DNA of 64,000 nucleotides from Clostridiales bacterium UBA4080 (GTDB lineage: Bacteria > Bacillota > Clostridia > Lachnospirales > Vallitaleaceae): positions 19,238 through 83,237 of the forward strand of contig DFYO01000058.1 in assembly GCA_002381865.1 (NCBI GenBank), in the 5' to 3' direction. Made by a program: the position numbers and the translations under genes. The stretch's first letter is position 1. Each line of letters starts with the position of its first letter. Shown in pieces: positions 48,783-58,495 of the stretch. Below the pieces are notes generated by a model that did no database searches, was not told the DNA's origin, and was given only the letters and a program-made list of their open reading frames with translations.

Positions 48783-48971
48783 TTACTTGTCAAAATTTTC
48801 GTAGCCTAATCTGTTTTCTTTACAAAACTCAATGTACTGGTTTTTATAAATCTCCCATGCCATTTTAAGTCTTCCTTCAGAAGCCGCCTGTGGAATAATA
48901 TTTCTATGTTCACAGAACTTTCTAAAGCTATAATTAAATTCATCTTTTTTTGTTTCCTTGTCCTGTAGCAT
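48783..48971 (-). CDS. Small protein of unknown function, 62 residues
   Basis: Short gene with an ideal ribosome site (AGGAGG, six bases before ATG), which is why I accept it. The protein is charged and predicted helical, with no membrane segment. It has two Cys residues (KFCEHRN and EFCKENR) and several aromatic residues (YSFRKF, MAWEIYKNQYIEF). I do not recognise a family. It follows the diguanylate cyclase gene by 49 bases on the same strand and could be co-transcribed. Confidence 0.75.
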   Translation of the reverse strand: MLQDKETKKDEFNYSFRKFCEHRNIIPQAASEGRLKMAWEIYKNQYIEFCKENRLGYENFDK

Positions 48972-49020
48972 AATTAACCTCCTGTATTATTAAAAATATA
49001 TTTATTATATATTGATTTTT

Positions 49021-50841
49021 TTAGCCTTGCTCTTCTATTATTACTAAGGAATTTCTTCCTCTTTCCTTTGCTTGATACATAGCTTGATCAGCCATTTTTA
49101 TGAATTCATCAATAACCATTTCTCTACTAGGAATGGTATAGGCAATTCCAACACTTACAGTTATCTTTTTGAAGGGTGACGTCCTGTGTTCTATATTAAG
49201 TAATTCAATATTTTTTCGAATGTTTTCAGCAAAAAACACTACTTTATCAAGCTCCATATCCTCTAAAATAATAATAAACTCCTCACCCCCATATCGTGCT
49301 GATAAATCAGAAGTTCTTCTTGTGTGTTCCTTTAATAGCTTTCCAATTTCCTTTAAGCAATCATCTCCTGCAAGATGCCCATAGCTATCATTATAATTTT
49401 TAAACCAATCAATGTCCAGCATAATTAATGCAAGTGGTCTAATATTCCTAAGAGATGTATTCCATACATTTCTTATCCTTTCATCAAAGCTTCTTCTATT
49501 AGCAATTCCAGTTAATCCATCTAAAAATGATAACCTTTCAAGCTCTTTGTTTCTTTCTTCTAATGCTATAGTTCTATTTTTGACCTCGCCTTCCAAATTT
49601 ACTACTAAATTTGTAAGCCTCTTAGCCATTTTGTTAAAGGATTTTTTTAATTCGCCTAGCTCGTCATTTCTATTTCCCTCATCTAATACAATAAGCTCTC
49701 CATCTGTAAGTTTTTTTGCTGCTTCATTAATTTCCAAAATCGGCTTAGTTACCCTGTTAGCAGTTATATAGACTAGACTTGTACATGCAAGCATCGACAG
49801 CAATACAGCAACAACAGTACTTCCAACTGCCTCTCTCATCTCAGAAAGATAATCATTTTCAGATAGTATTACATGTATATTCCAACTTAATCCTTCTATA
49901 TTAACTTTTTCATTGGTTGTAAAATAGCTATCTCCATTGACTTTAAAAGCTTCAAAGGTATTTTCCTCAACCTTTAGAGCTGGTTCGATTAACTCTCTCC
50001 CTTTTTTGGATTGATAATATTGTTCTTTAATATTATCCGACCAGTAAAAAACCTCATCGGCTGAAGATGTAATAATTGTACCTTCCTCATCAGTAATAAA
50101 TACATATCCGTTTTCATTAATCGGGAGACTGTTTAATGATTTTCCCAGCCATGTCAAAAGATAATCAACTCCAAATACTCCGATTAATTCTCCTTCTTCA
50201 TCATAAACTGGCAAGCTAACTGTTATTACAGGCTCTTTATATATAAAGTGACTGTAAATATTGCTTATACTTTCACTCTTTGTCTGCTTTGCTTTTTGAT
50301 ACCATGGTCTTTTCGTGGGGTCAAAGTTATTATAAACCTCTACTACCTCTATTCCTTCTCCAAGCTCTGCTGTTTTATAATACCAAGAATCACCATCTGT
50401 CCTTATATCATTTCTTGCTGCCTGATACTCACCTGTCTTAGTTTTTCTTGCTCCATAAAAGGAGCCATTTTCCATTCCAAAATAAATCATTGTTGCATTA
50501 TCAATATTTTTAAGCTGTGATATAAAGTATCTTTCTCTTTCAACATCAGAGTCAATTTTTAGCAAACCTGCTTTAAATGAGTCGCTATTACGCTTATTCG
50601 CTCGTTTTGCCTGATTAACATTATTTATAATTTGTTGTCTTACCTGGATTTGCATTTGTTCCTGGAGTTCTCGCAGAATTGAATCGGATACATTATTACT
50701 CCCTCTGAGTAAAATATAGCCAATAATTAGAATAGAAAAAAAGAGCAATAAAATAAACTGAATAAAGCAAGACCTTCTAATGGATTCATTCCCTATTAAT
50801 TTTTTTATCCAGCTCGAAATCCTTTGTTTGTTGTTATTCAT
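49021..50841 (-). CDS. Diguanylate cyclase with dCache sensor and HAMP
   Basis: Membrane protein of 606 residues that would make c-di-GMP. Transmembrane helices lie near 25-45 and 335-355. Between them is a dCache-type sensor region (about 50-330, with NFDPTKRPWYQKA and GVFGVDYLL). HAMP (about 360-410) and the GGDEF domain (about 440-600) follow. The active-site motif is GGEEF (SARYGGEEFIII), and the inhibitory site RTSD sits five residues before it, so product inhibition is likely. AAGGAG precedes the ATG. The signal sensed is not known. Confidence 0.94.
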   Translation of the reverse strand: MNNNKQRISSWIKKLIGNESIRRSCFIQFILLLFFSILIIGYILLRGSNNVSDSILRELQEQMQIQVRQQIINNVNQAKRANKRNSDSFKAGLLKIDSDVERERYFISQLKNIDNATMIYFGMENGSFYGARKTKTGEYQAARNDIRTDGDSWYYKTAELGEGIEVVEVYNNFDPTKRPWYQKAKQTKSESISNIYSHFIYKEPVITVSLPVYDEEGELIGVFGVDYLLTWLGKSLNSLPINENGYVFITDEEGTIITSSADEVFYWSDNIKEQYYQSKKGRELIEPALKVEENTFEAFKVNGDSYFTTNEKVNIEGLSWNIHVILSENDYLSEMREAVGSTVVAVLLSMLACTSLVYITANRVTKPILEINEAAKKLTDGELIVLDEGNRNDELGELKKSFNKMAKRLTNLVVNLEGEVKNRTIALEERNKELERLSFLDGLTGIANRRSFDERIRNVWNTSLRNIRPLALIMLDIDWFKNYNDSYGHLAGDDCLKEIGKLLKEHTRRTSDLSARYGGEEFIIILEDMELDKVVFFAENIRKNIELLNIEHRTSPFKKITVSVGIAYTIPSREMVIDEFIKMADQAMYQAKERGRNSLVIIEEQG

Positions 50842-51177
50842 CCTGTTTCTCCTTTATCCAATTAACTAAATGTAAAGGAAAATCTTAATTTTGCATCCCT
50901 TAGAAAAATATAAAGCAGATAACTGAAGCTATAACAAAAACATCGCTTTTCAATCTCTTTTAACAATTATATCATATCGCTTAGGGTATTACTATTATCA
51001 GATAATAATTTCTTTGAATTTATGTTTAATAATACACCTGAATTCATCCCTAACAATATCATCTAAATTATTTGCAAGTTGAATTTAATATAAAAAAGCA
51101 CCCTATTGATAGAATCCCTTGTTGACAAGAAATGTATTATCTGAGAGTGCTTTTATTTTTTTAATAGTATTAATAAA
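50842..51177. other. 336-base intergenic region between the cyclase gene and glyA
   Basis: The left part is AT-rich and contains a candidate -10 (TATAAT on the minus strand at 50966-50971, with TG one base before it) for the cyclase gene, but no convincing -35. The right part holds the glyA terminator. No c-di-GMP riboswitch or other known leader is seen. Confidence 0.5.
51094..51154 (-). terminator. Terminator of glyA
   Basis: Outer stem AAAAGCAC/GTGCTTTT and a small inner hairpin CTTGT/ACAAG. On the minus strand it is followed by TTTTTTATATT. It lies 24 bases past the glyA stop codon. Confidence 0.7.
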
Positions 51178-52410
51178 TTAATATAAAGGGTATTTCTCAA
51201 CTAATGCTTTTACTTTGTTTGCTGCAATTTCCTTGTTTTTCTCAAAATCTGAAATAGCAAGATATATTATTTCAGCAATTTCCTTCATATCTTCTTCCTT
51301 CATTCCTCTAGTAGTTACTGCTGGAGTCCCTAATCTGATTCCACTTGTAACAAAAGGACTTTGAGGATCAAAAGGTATTGTGTTTTTGTTGCAGGTAACT
51401 CCAACCTCATCTAATAATTTTTCTGCCGCTTTACCTGTAATATCCATGCTTTGAAGGTCTACCAGCAACAAATGATTATCAGTTCCTCCACTTACCAGAT
51501 TAAAGCCTTTATCAGTCAATGCACTTGCTAATGCTTGAGCATTTTTTACTACCTGTTTTTGATATTCTTTAAATTCATCTGTCATTACTTCACCAAAATT
51601 AACTGCTTTTGCTGCAATTACATGCATCAAAGGTCCTCCCTGAATTCCTGGAAAAATAGCTTTATCAATCGCTGCTGCATATTCAGCCTTACACAAAATC
51701 ATTCCGCCTCTAGGACCGCGTAGTGTTTTATGAGTAGTAGTAGTAACAAAATCCGCATATGGTACAGGATTTGGATGAAGTCCAGCTGCAACCAAGCCTG
51801 CAATATGAGCCATATCTACCATTAATAAGGCTCCTACCTCATCAGCAATTTCTCTAAATTTAGCAAAATCTATTATTCTTGAATAAGCGCTTGCACCTGC
51901 AATAATAAGCTTAGGCTTGTTTTCTCTTGCCAATTTAGCTACTTCTTCATAATCAATATAACCTTCAGTATTAACACCATAAGGAACAATATTAAAATAG
52001 CTTCCTGACATATTTACAGGGCTTCCGTGAGTAAGATGTCCTCCATGGGATAAGTTCATTCCAAGAATTGTATCGCCTGGTTTTAAAAATGCAAAATACA
52101 CAGCAAAATTCGCTTGTGAGCCCGAGTGTGGCTGAACATTTGCATGATCTGCTTTAAAAATTGCTTTTGCTCTGTCTCTGGCAAGGTTTTCAACCACATC
52201 AACAAATTCACAGCCACCATAGTATCTTTTTGCTGGATACCCTTCGGCATACTTATTCGTCAAGTGACTTCCCATAGCAGCCATAACTGCTTCAGAAACA
52301 AAATTTTCAGATGCAATTAATTCAATATTGTTTTTTTGTCTTCCAAGTTCTGTCTCCATTGCTTTAGCAACTTCAAGATCAACCTTTTTAACTTCATCGA
52401 TACAATACAT
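51178..52410 (-). CDS. glyA: Serine hydroxymethyltransferase
   Basis: PLP enzyme that interconverts serine and glycine while charging tetrahydrofolate with a one-carbon unit. The 410-residue protein has the PLP Lys in [14 protein letters not shown], and [24 protein letters not shown] and [20 protein letters not shown] lies seven bases before the ATG. It stands alone, and no glycine riboswitch is seen in the leader. Confidence 0.98.
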   Translation of the reverse strand: MYCIDEVKKVDLEVAKAMETELGRQKNNIELIASENFVSEAVMAAMGSHLTNKYAEGYPAKRYYGGCEFVDVVENLARDRAKAIFKADHANVQPHSGSQANFAVYFAFLKPGDTILGMNLSHGGHLTHGSPVNMSGSYFNIVPYGVNTEGYIDYEEVAKLARENKPKLIIAGASAYSRIIDFAKFREIADEVGALLMVDMAHIAGLVAAGLHPNPVPYADFVTTTTHKTLRGPRGGMILCKAEYAAAIDKAIFPGIQGGPLMHVIAAKAVNFGEVMTDEFKEYQKQVVKNAQALASALTDKGFNLVSGGTDNHLLLVDLQSMDITGKAAEKLLDEVGVTCNKNTIPFDPQSPFVTSGIRLGTPAVTTRGMKEEDMKEIAEIIYLAISDFEKNKEIAANKVKALVEKYPLY

Positions 52411-52479
52411 TTTAAATCCTCCATTTCAGCGTTCATTTGAATATGCATAAATAATAATTATAATTGTCATGCTAGCAGT

Positions 52480-52508
52480 ATTATATCACAAGCTTTTGCT
52501 ATTGTCTT
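52480..52508 (-). promoter_or_regulatory. Candidate promoter of glyA
   Basis: AAGACA (52503-52508) and TATAAT (52480-52485), 17 bases apart on the minus strand, with TG one base before the -10. The -35 deviates from consensus, so the extended -10 carries most of the support. Confidence 0.4.
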
Positions 52509-52701
52509 GTTTTTTTAGGGCTCTAGATTTATATAAGTAACCGATAATATTATTGGAGATCCAATTTTTTAACACTGATTAATTGTTTTTTATCTAGATA
52601 TAAACATAATAAATATTCTGCTGGCAGATTATTCTATGCTATTTTTCTATATTTTCTGTGTATTGTTCTGAATTTTTTTGCATAATAGCTAATTTGATAT
52701 A

Positions 52702-52729
52702 TTTACTTTAACGCTTAATATGATATAAT
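52702..52729 (+). promoter_or_regulatory. Promoter of the TPR gene
   Basis: TTTACT (52702-52707) and TATAAT (52724-52729) with a 16-base spacer and TG one base before the -10. Confidence 0.55.
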
Positions 52730-52785
52730 GATAACTGGTTATTAAGTGTCAAAAAAATATATAATATTATTTTAGGAGGTTTATA

Positions 52786-53937
52786 ATGGATATACAAATG
52801 GGACCAGTAGCTATCATAGCAGTGTGTATTACTATAGTTGTAATTATGCTGACATTCAAAAACGAGATTAAACGACTAATGAGGGCAAGGGCTATTAAGA
52901 ATTCTACACCTTCGGAAACTTTGGTTAATGATAAAATCACTTATTCTCCTGATGACAATCTAATACTTTCGTCATCATTTGATGATGCTTATTTGCAAAT
53001 AGAAGACTGCGAAAAACAAAAATGGTTAATCGCTTTTAATAAACAGGATTATGATTTAGCTTACGCTGAACTCGAAAAATACATAGCAACTCTTGAGGGG
53101 CCTACTGATGTCCTAAAAAATAAGTGTATTTTAGCCTTTGTAAATTCTATGACAGATTTTGATCATGCAGTAGAATTATTCATTGAATTGATGGATCAAT
53201 TTCCTTCTGACGAAAATGTATATATTTGGTTTTCAAAAATATACTCCTGGAATAAGCTGTATCTTCAAGCAATAACCATTATTGATGCTGGCTTAGAAGT
53301 ACTTACTAAAAATCCTAACCTCATTTTATTAAAGGCTGAATACTTAGGCAAAACAGGAAGCTATCAGGATGGTATTGAATGTATCTTAAGTTCAATTGAT
53401 AAGAAAGCTTATTCATCAGACACATATTCTCTTCTTGCTAAGCTTTACAAAAAACTCGGAGATTCTGATGAACAAATACAAACTCTTATTAAAGGTTATC
53501 AAATGAACCGACTTGATGATGCTCACTTACTTGAATTTGCACGAGAACTCGAGCTGTCAGGTAAACTTCGTGAAAGCTTATACATACTTAAACATCTTGA
53601 GAAAAAAAATCCAAAAGACCCAACTACGCTTTGCTATATAGGCAATGCTTACTTTAAACTTGGTTTAAATGACTTAGCCTTAAATGCATATACTGAGGCT
53701 GATAAGGTAAGTGGCGGTAACCAGGAATGGATAAAAGCAAATATAGGTAATTTGTATCAAAATATAGGTTTTTATTCAACTTCAACAGAGTATCTAAAAA
53801 AAGCTGTAAAAATTTCTGCTGAATACGAATATGCCTTAGAAAGACTTACTCAGGCAGTTGAAGCTAAAAACAAAGATGTTAATCTTCACAAGGAAATATT
53901 AAGAGATGCACAGCAATTCTTTATCCAGAGACTTTAA
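52786..53937 (+). CDS. Membrane-anchored tetratricopeptide-repeat protein
   Basis: Protein of 383 residues with one N-terminal helix (about 5-24, VAIIAVCITIVVIMLTF) that anchors it and leaves the rest probably in the cytoplasm. From about residue 80 to 380 it consists of TPR-like helical repeats (for example DPTTLCYIGNAYFKLGLNDLALNAY and KANIGNLYQNIGFYSTSTEYLK regions). These bind partner proteins. No enzyme motif is seen and the partner is unknown. AGGAGG precedes the ATG. It has its own promoter and a shared terminator. Confidence 0.85.
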   Translation: MDIQMGPVAIIAVCITIVVIMLTFKNEIKRLMRARAIKNSTPSETLVNDKITYSPDDNLILSSSFDDAYLQIEDCEKQKWLIAFNKQDYDLAYAELEKYIATLEGPTDVLKNKCILAFVNSMTDFDHAVELFIELMDQFPSDENVYIWFSKIYSWNKLYLQAITIIDAGLEVLTKNPNLILLKAEYLGKTGSYQDGIECILSSIDKKAYSSDTYSLLAKLYKKLGDSDEQIQTLIKGYQMNRLDDAHLLEFARELELSGKLRESLYILKHLEKKNPKDPTTLCYIGNAYFKLGLNDLALNAYTEADKVSGGNQEWIKANIGNLYQNIGFYSTSTEYLKKAVKISAEYEYALERLTQAVEAKNKDVNLHKEILRDAQQFFIQRL

Positions 53938-53955
53938 TTAGCTGTTAATAGAATT

Positions 53956-53988
53956 AAAAAACAACGGACATAATGTCCGTTGTTTTTT
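53956..53988. terminator. Bidirectional terminator
   Basis: Perfect 15-bp stem AAAAAACAACGGACA/TGTCCGTTGTTTTTT with a three-base loop, between the convergent TPR and RseC-like genes. Confidence 0.92.
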
Positions 53989-54013
53989 TTGTACATAATC
54001 AAAAAATTTCTTA

Positions 54014-54466
54014 TTACTGGTGCATTGGATGAGGATGATGCTCCTCTTCATATACTGGTGCCTCAGTTATTTCTTCAGCTACAGGTCTGTATTTTTTTTC
54101 GTTTTTGAACTTTGATTCATTGATTTTTATTCCCAGATAACATAGCGCTGTAAATACTATTCCTGTAACAAGTGCTACAACCTCGTTTTGATTAGATAAA
54201 ATATAGCCAATTGTCACTCCTGCCAATAATCCTGCCAGCGGAATAATATATATAATTAAAACTGCTGACAAGAAGCTGCTTTGATCAAGTGTGATATGAA
54301 CCCAATCACCTTCCTTAGCTTCACATTTGTTTTCAGCTTCAATAATCATATCCATTGCGTCTGCCCCAGCTACACATGCTCTGCAGTGAGCGCATGCTTC
54401 TTTTCTTTCTAGCCGCACTACTACCAAATCATCCTTAACCTCTTTAACTTTTCCAATTTCTGCCAT
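54014..54466 (-). CDS. RseC/MucC-like membrane protein
   Basis: Small membrane protein of 150 residues, related to RseC of the Rsx/SoxR-reducing system. The N-terminal region has the cysteine set CAHCRAC (C-x2-C-x2-C) near residue 21. Two transmembrane helices follow (about 65-85 and 93-110). The short, acidic C-terminus ends in a histidine-rich tail (HHPHPMHQ) that might bind metal. In anaerobes such proteins are thought to go with Rnf complexes, but no rnf gene is in this window. AAGGAG lies ahead of the ATG. Confidence 0.86.
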   Translation of the reverse strand: MAEIGKVKEVKDDLVVVRLERKEACAHCRACVAGADAMDMIIEAENKCEAKEGDWVHITLDQSSFLSAVLIIYIIPLAGLLAGVTIGYILSNQNEVVALVTGIVFTALCYLGIKINESKFKNEKKYRPVAEEITEAPVYEEEHHPHPMHQ

Positions 54467-54538
54467 AACTCATTTCTCCTTCCTATTTTTTATTTAAGAA
54501 AGCGCTACATTGAACATTGAGCTATCTATCCTGTCCCC

Positions 54539-57100
54539 TTATATCCAGCCTTTCTCGTGCAAATACGGGATTAGCACGTCTTCAGGCATAGGTTTTGAAT
54601 AATAATAACCTTGAATTCTATTTGTACCATTTCTTTTTAAAAACTCCATTTGCTCCTTTTCCTCTACTCCTTCTGTAACAACCTCAAGCTTAAGCAATTT
54701 ACCTATATTAATAATTTCCTTTACCAAATCAGCAATAACTAAATCCTTATTAACCTCATCAGTAAATGCTTTGTCAATTTTAAGTGTAGTAATCGGAAGC
54801 TTTTGAATATAACTAAGTGAAGAATAACCTGTTCCAAAATCATCTAATGCTATTTTTATTCCCATTGCCTTTAAGGTAAGTAGCTTGTCATGTACAATTT
54901 CAAATGCTTCTACAACAACTGATTCGGTAATTTCTATCTCAAGATAACTATAATCAAGTTCAAACTCATCTAAGGTTTTAGCGATTTTTTTATTGAAATT
55001 TTCCTGTACTATTTCAACTGGCGATGCATTTACAGAAATTTTAAATTCTTTACTATACTTTTTATTAATTCTTTTAATAAAAGCACAGGCTTCGCTTAAA
55101 ACAAATTCACCAATACTAATTATCATCTTTTTTTCTTCAGCAATATCAATAAAATCTATTGGAGGCACATAACCCAATTCTTGATTATTCCATCTGATTA
55201 AGGCCTCAAAGCCCCATACCTCGTCAGTATTCATATCTATCTGCGGTTGAAAATGAACCGTAAACTCATTGTTCTGCATTGCATTTTCAAGATTTCTTTC
55301 AATGTCTCTTCTCCTGGACATTTTTTCTAACATCTCGTTACTAAAAAAGGTAACTCTGTTTCTTCCTTTTTCCTTTGACTGATACATTGCTATATCTGAA
55401 CAAATCAACAAATCATTTATAGTGATTGCATCTGTTGGATAAAGAGCTATTCCTAAGCTTAAAGTAATACTAACTGTGTTTTCTTCAATAATCATTGGAT
55501 TATTTGCAAAGGATTCTAAAATAAGATCTGCAATTACCTTGCTTTCATTTTTATTGCAATTATTTAATGTAATTACAAATTCATCTCCTCCAATTCTAAA
55601 TACTGTATAATTATCATCCAATATTTCCCTAAATCGTTTTCCTACTCTTTTAATCAACATATCCCCAAAAAAATGTCCCATAGTATCGTTAATTCTTTTA
55701 AAATTATCGATATCTACCATTAAAATTGCACCGTGATTTAATTTGTTCATTTTAAGAATAATGTTTAAATACTTAAATAATCCCGCTCTATTTCCAAGTC
55801 CTGTTAGCTGGTCATTATAAGCCATTAAATTCAGCTGCTCCTGAATCTGGTTCAGTTCTTTATAGGTATCGTTCAATTCCTTATATTTAATATTCAGTTC
55901 TTCCTCTGACTTTTCTAAGTCATCAAAGAGTTTTTTTTGCTCAGTATTTTTTTCGTTAAGACTATTTTTAAGAAAAACCAGTTTCTTGATATATGTCATC
56001 AATATAGCAATAAATATAAGCAGTAACGCCAATATCGCAAAAGCACTATATACATAGCCTCCAAACTTATTGAATATATTTTCTGGCTTGTTGATTATTG
56101 TATATTCCTTTGGAACCAATAGTACATCAAGCTTTGCCTTTGTAATTGCATTGTAATCTACAGACTTGTTTTTTGACTCAATTACTATACTTTTTTCTTT
56201 TAATATTTCATTATTTCCATGGGTTATCTGATATGCAAGCTCTGCTGCCTTTTCACCCTGAGCTTTGCTTCTTATCATACTGCCTCCAATTGCTCCAAAC
56301 CCAAAATTAAAATCATATAGAACATAGATTGGTACAGGCTTAGCAGTTTCAATAATATGCTTTGTATTTGCCGAAAACCCCATCAATGAATTGTTAATAT
56401 CATTAAAAAAAATACTAATTATTACAGCACTGTTTTCTGGCAGCCTGTCAATTTTTTTGATAATATCCTCTAAGGTTTTTTCTTGATTCTTAACAATACT
56501 AATTGAAGGATCAAACCCCTTAATTGCTTTCTCGATTTCATTTACAATAGAAATACCGCTTTCTGTCTGATCATGTACCGTATATATATTTTTAACAGAA
56601 GGGTCTAGCTGTTTTATCAGCTTTAAGGTATTATCAATATCTGCTTTTTCAAAAATTCCAATAATGTTTTCATTTTTATTCAGCTTCAATTCAGCATTTA
56701 CTTGGCTTACACCTGTAAAAATTATTGGTGCATTTGAAAAAATTTCTTCTCTGTATTCAATTGCAAACTCAAGAGCAGTATCATCTGTGGTAATAATTGC
56801 ATCAATTTTTTTATCTTTATATTTTTGATTATATCTCTGATATAAAAACTCTATGTTTTCCTGATTTGGATTGTTCTTCCAATCCATATATTCAACATAG
56901 GTATATATTTCACCTGGAAACTGATTAAAGTATTCGGCAATACTTACATTAGCTTCATCTGTCCATTCAAGACCTGGATGATAGGAATTTAATACTAGTA
57001 TGTTTTTTTGCTCTTTATCAAAAACAGCTGCCTGTGAAATTACAGATGCTGAAATAATCATAATTAAAATAAAAATAATACCGCATTGTATTTTTTTCAT
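54539..57100 (-). CDS. GGDEF-EAL protein with N-terminal ABC-type periplasmic binding domain
   Basis: Membrane c-di-GMP enzyme of 853 residues. A signal/anchor helix leads into a periplasmic-binding-like sensor (about 30-340, NILVLNSYHPGLEWTDEA), then a transmembrane helix near 345-370 and a coiled coil. The GGDEF domain is intact (RIGGDEFVITL) and so is the EAL domain (FEALIRW, EITESVV, DDFGTGYSSL, EGVEE). Both activities are therefore possible, and no RxxD inhibitory site precedes GGDEF. I set the start at MKKIQCGIIF, eight bases after GGAGG. The longer frame adds 35 residues without a site. Confidence 0.92.
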   Translation of the reverse strand: MKKIQCGIIFILIMIISASVISQAAVFDKEQKNILVLNSYHPGLEWTDEANVSIAEYFNQFPGEIYTYVEYMDWKNNPNQENIEFLYQRYNQKYKDKKIDAIITTDDTALEFAIEYREEIFSNAPIIFTGVSQVNAELKLNKNENIIGIFEKADIDNTLKLIKQLDPSVKNIYTVHDQTESGISIVNEIEKAIKGFDPSISIVKNQEKTLEDIIKKIDRLPENSAVIISIFFNDINNSLMGFSANTKHIIETAKPVPIYVLYDFNFGFGAIGGSMIRSKAQGEKAAELAYQITHGNNEILKEKSIVIESKNKSVDYNAITKAKLDVLLVPKEYTIINKPENIFNKFGGYVYSAFAILALLLIFIAILMTYIKKLVFLKNSLNEKNTEQKKLFDDLEKSEEELNIKYKELNDTYKELNQIQEQLNLMAYNDQLTGLGNRAGLFKYLNIILKMNKLNHGAILMVDIDNFKRINDTMGHFFGDMLIKRVGKRFREILDDNYTVFRIGGDEFVITLNNCNKNESKVIADLILESFANNPMIIEENTVSITLSLGIALYPTDAITINDLLICSDIAMYQSKEKGRNRVTFFSNEMLEKMSRRRDIERNLENAMQNNEFTVHFQPQIDMNTDEVWGFEALIRWNNQELGYVPPIDFIDIAEEKKMIISIGEFVLSEACAFIKRINKKYSKEFKISVNASPVEIVQENFNKKIAKTLDEFELDYSYLEIEITESVVVEAFEIVHDKLLTLKAMGIKIALDDFGTGYSSLSYIQKLPITTLKIDKAFTDEVNKDLVIADLVKEIINIGKLLKLEVVTEGVEEKEQMEFLKRNGTNRIQGYYYSKPMPEDVLIPYLHEKGWI

Positions 57101-57253
57101 AGAACAATCCTCCATAATATCATCAGAACATCTATAATTTGTCCCTTTTATGTCAAATTCCATGCTTATAAAAATCGGTATATATTTAATGCTTATTAAT
57201 ATCACTCTATATGTTTATATTAACACATATAGAAGTATTTGAAAAGTTAAAAA

Positions 57254-58369
57254 CTATGCTCTGATATCTACTAGCTGAGCACTATCAATGCTAGCTTCTT
57301 CAAAGCTTGCCATATTATTAATTATATCCGCAGCTGTTTGAATTATTGTAAAGGCAATTGGACATCCTGTACCTTCACCCAATCTCATTTTTAAATTTAA
57401 CATCGGTTCTAGACCTATGGCCTCTATAGCTTTTTTATAACCCGCTTCTGCCGAAAAATGAGATGCTATCATAAATTCCTTTGTCAAGGGTTGAATTGTA
57501 TATGCCGTCAGGGCTGCAACCGCTGAAATAAAGCCATCAATAACAATTGGCAGCCTGTAGTATGCAGCTCCTATAAAGCATCCTGTCATTCCCAATAAAT
57601 CCAATCCGCCTACCTTGCTCACAATACTATAAATATCCTCGTTATATGGATTTATATCATTTAGTTTATTTTGAAGATTATTATTTATCTTCGTAAAATT
57701 CAAATCTAATGCTTCTTTAATAACCATCTTTTTTCTATTATAGGCTTCCTGTGTTATTCCTCCCCCTAATCCTACTGCCTGTTCTGTAGTACATCCTGTA
57801 ATCGCCATTAATACTGCACTGCTGCAGCTTGTATTACCAATACCCATTTCTCCTGTTCCAATAAGTTTGTAACCTCTATTATAAGCCTCTTCAACCATCT
57901 CTATTCCTGTCTTTATGGCTTGTATTGCCTCTTGCATACTCATTGCGGGACCTTTATGAAAATTATCGGTTCCATATCTGATTTTTCTTGCTATAAGCTT
58001 ATCATGTTTAATATCTTCTGCAATTCCAATATCTACAACCTTTACATCTGATTTTGCTCTTGAACTTATAATGTTAATTGCTGCTTTGTTGTTTAATATA
58101 TTTAATGTTTGCAATGCCGTAATCTTTTGAGGAGCACAGCTTACACCTTCTTCTGTAATTCCATGATCTGATGCCATAACAATTGTTAGTGCCTTTTCTA
58201 GACTTCCTTCATTATTCCCAAAAATCCCTGCTAATTTTATAGCAATTTTTTCAAGCTCTCCCAAACTACCAATTGGTTTTGCAAGCTTATCTAACCTTTC
58301 TTCCGCTTTTTTTAACGCTATCTGATCAAGACCTTTTATTGAATTAATTATTTTTTCTAGTTCATTCAT
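57254..58369 (-). CDS. cobT: Nicotinate-nucleotide-dimethylbenzimidazole phosphoribosyltransferase
   Basis: Activates the lower base of cobalamin as alpha-ribazole phosphate. The 371-residue protein has VMASDHGITEEGV, GTGEMGIGNTSCSSA, and the catalytic Glu in RLGEGTGCPIAF. Two adjacent ATG codons follow AAGG. The second is better spaced. No other cobalamin genes (cobU, cobS, cobC) adjoin it, and there is no cobalamin riboswitch. It may serve B12 lower-ligand remodelling, but this is inference. Confidence 0.95.
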   Translation of the reverse strand: MNELEKIINSIKGLDQIALKKAEERLDKLAKPIGSLGELEKIAIKLAGIFGNNEGSLEKALTIVMASDHGITEEGVSCAPQKITALQTLNILNNKAAINIISSRAKSDVKVVDIGIAEDIKHDKLIARKIRYGTDNFHKGPAMSMQEAIQAIKTGIEMVEEAYNRGYKLIGTGEMGIGNTSCSSAVLMAITGCTTEQAVGLGGGITQEAYNRKKMVIKEALDLNFTKINNNLQNKLNDINPYNEDIYSIVSKVGGLDLLGMTGCFIGAAYYRLPIVIDGFISAVAALTAYTIQPLTKEFMIASHFSAEAGYKKAIEAIGLEPMLNLKMRLGEGTGCPIAFTIIQTAADIINNMASFEEASIDSAQLVDIRA

Positions 58370-58427
58370 CATTATCCTTCCCTTTTATTATTATAAAAAT
58401 TATATTTGTAAGCTACTTTGTAAAACA

Positions 58428-58448
58428 AAACCACACAAAGTGTGGTTT
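58428..58448 (-). terminator. Terminator after aspS
   Basis: Nine-bp stem AAACCACAC/GTGTGGTTT with a three-base loop. On the minus strand it is followed by TGTTTTA, a short T-rich run. It separates aspS from cobT. Confidence 0.7.
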
Positions 58449-58495
58449 GTTATAATTATTCCTACTAAATTTCTTTTTTATAAATCACATTATTG

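Larger units (their letters stand above)
52411..52785. other. 375-base divergent promoter region
   Basis: Holds the glyA leader (52411-52508) and the TPR gene promoter (52702-52729). The middle (52510-52700) is AT-rich, with no coding frame and no RNA motif that I recognise. Confidence 0.5.

Noticed and set aside
52411..52510. Glycine riboswitch before glyA
   Set aside because: No glycine aptamer motifs are seen in the short leader.
57254..58369. Cobalamin operon around cobT
   Set aside because: Neighbours are aspS and a c-di-GMP protein. No other cob gene or cobalamin riboswitch is present.
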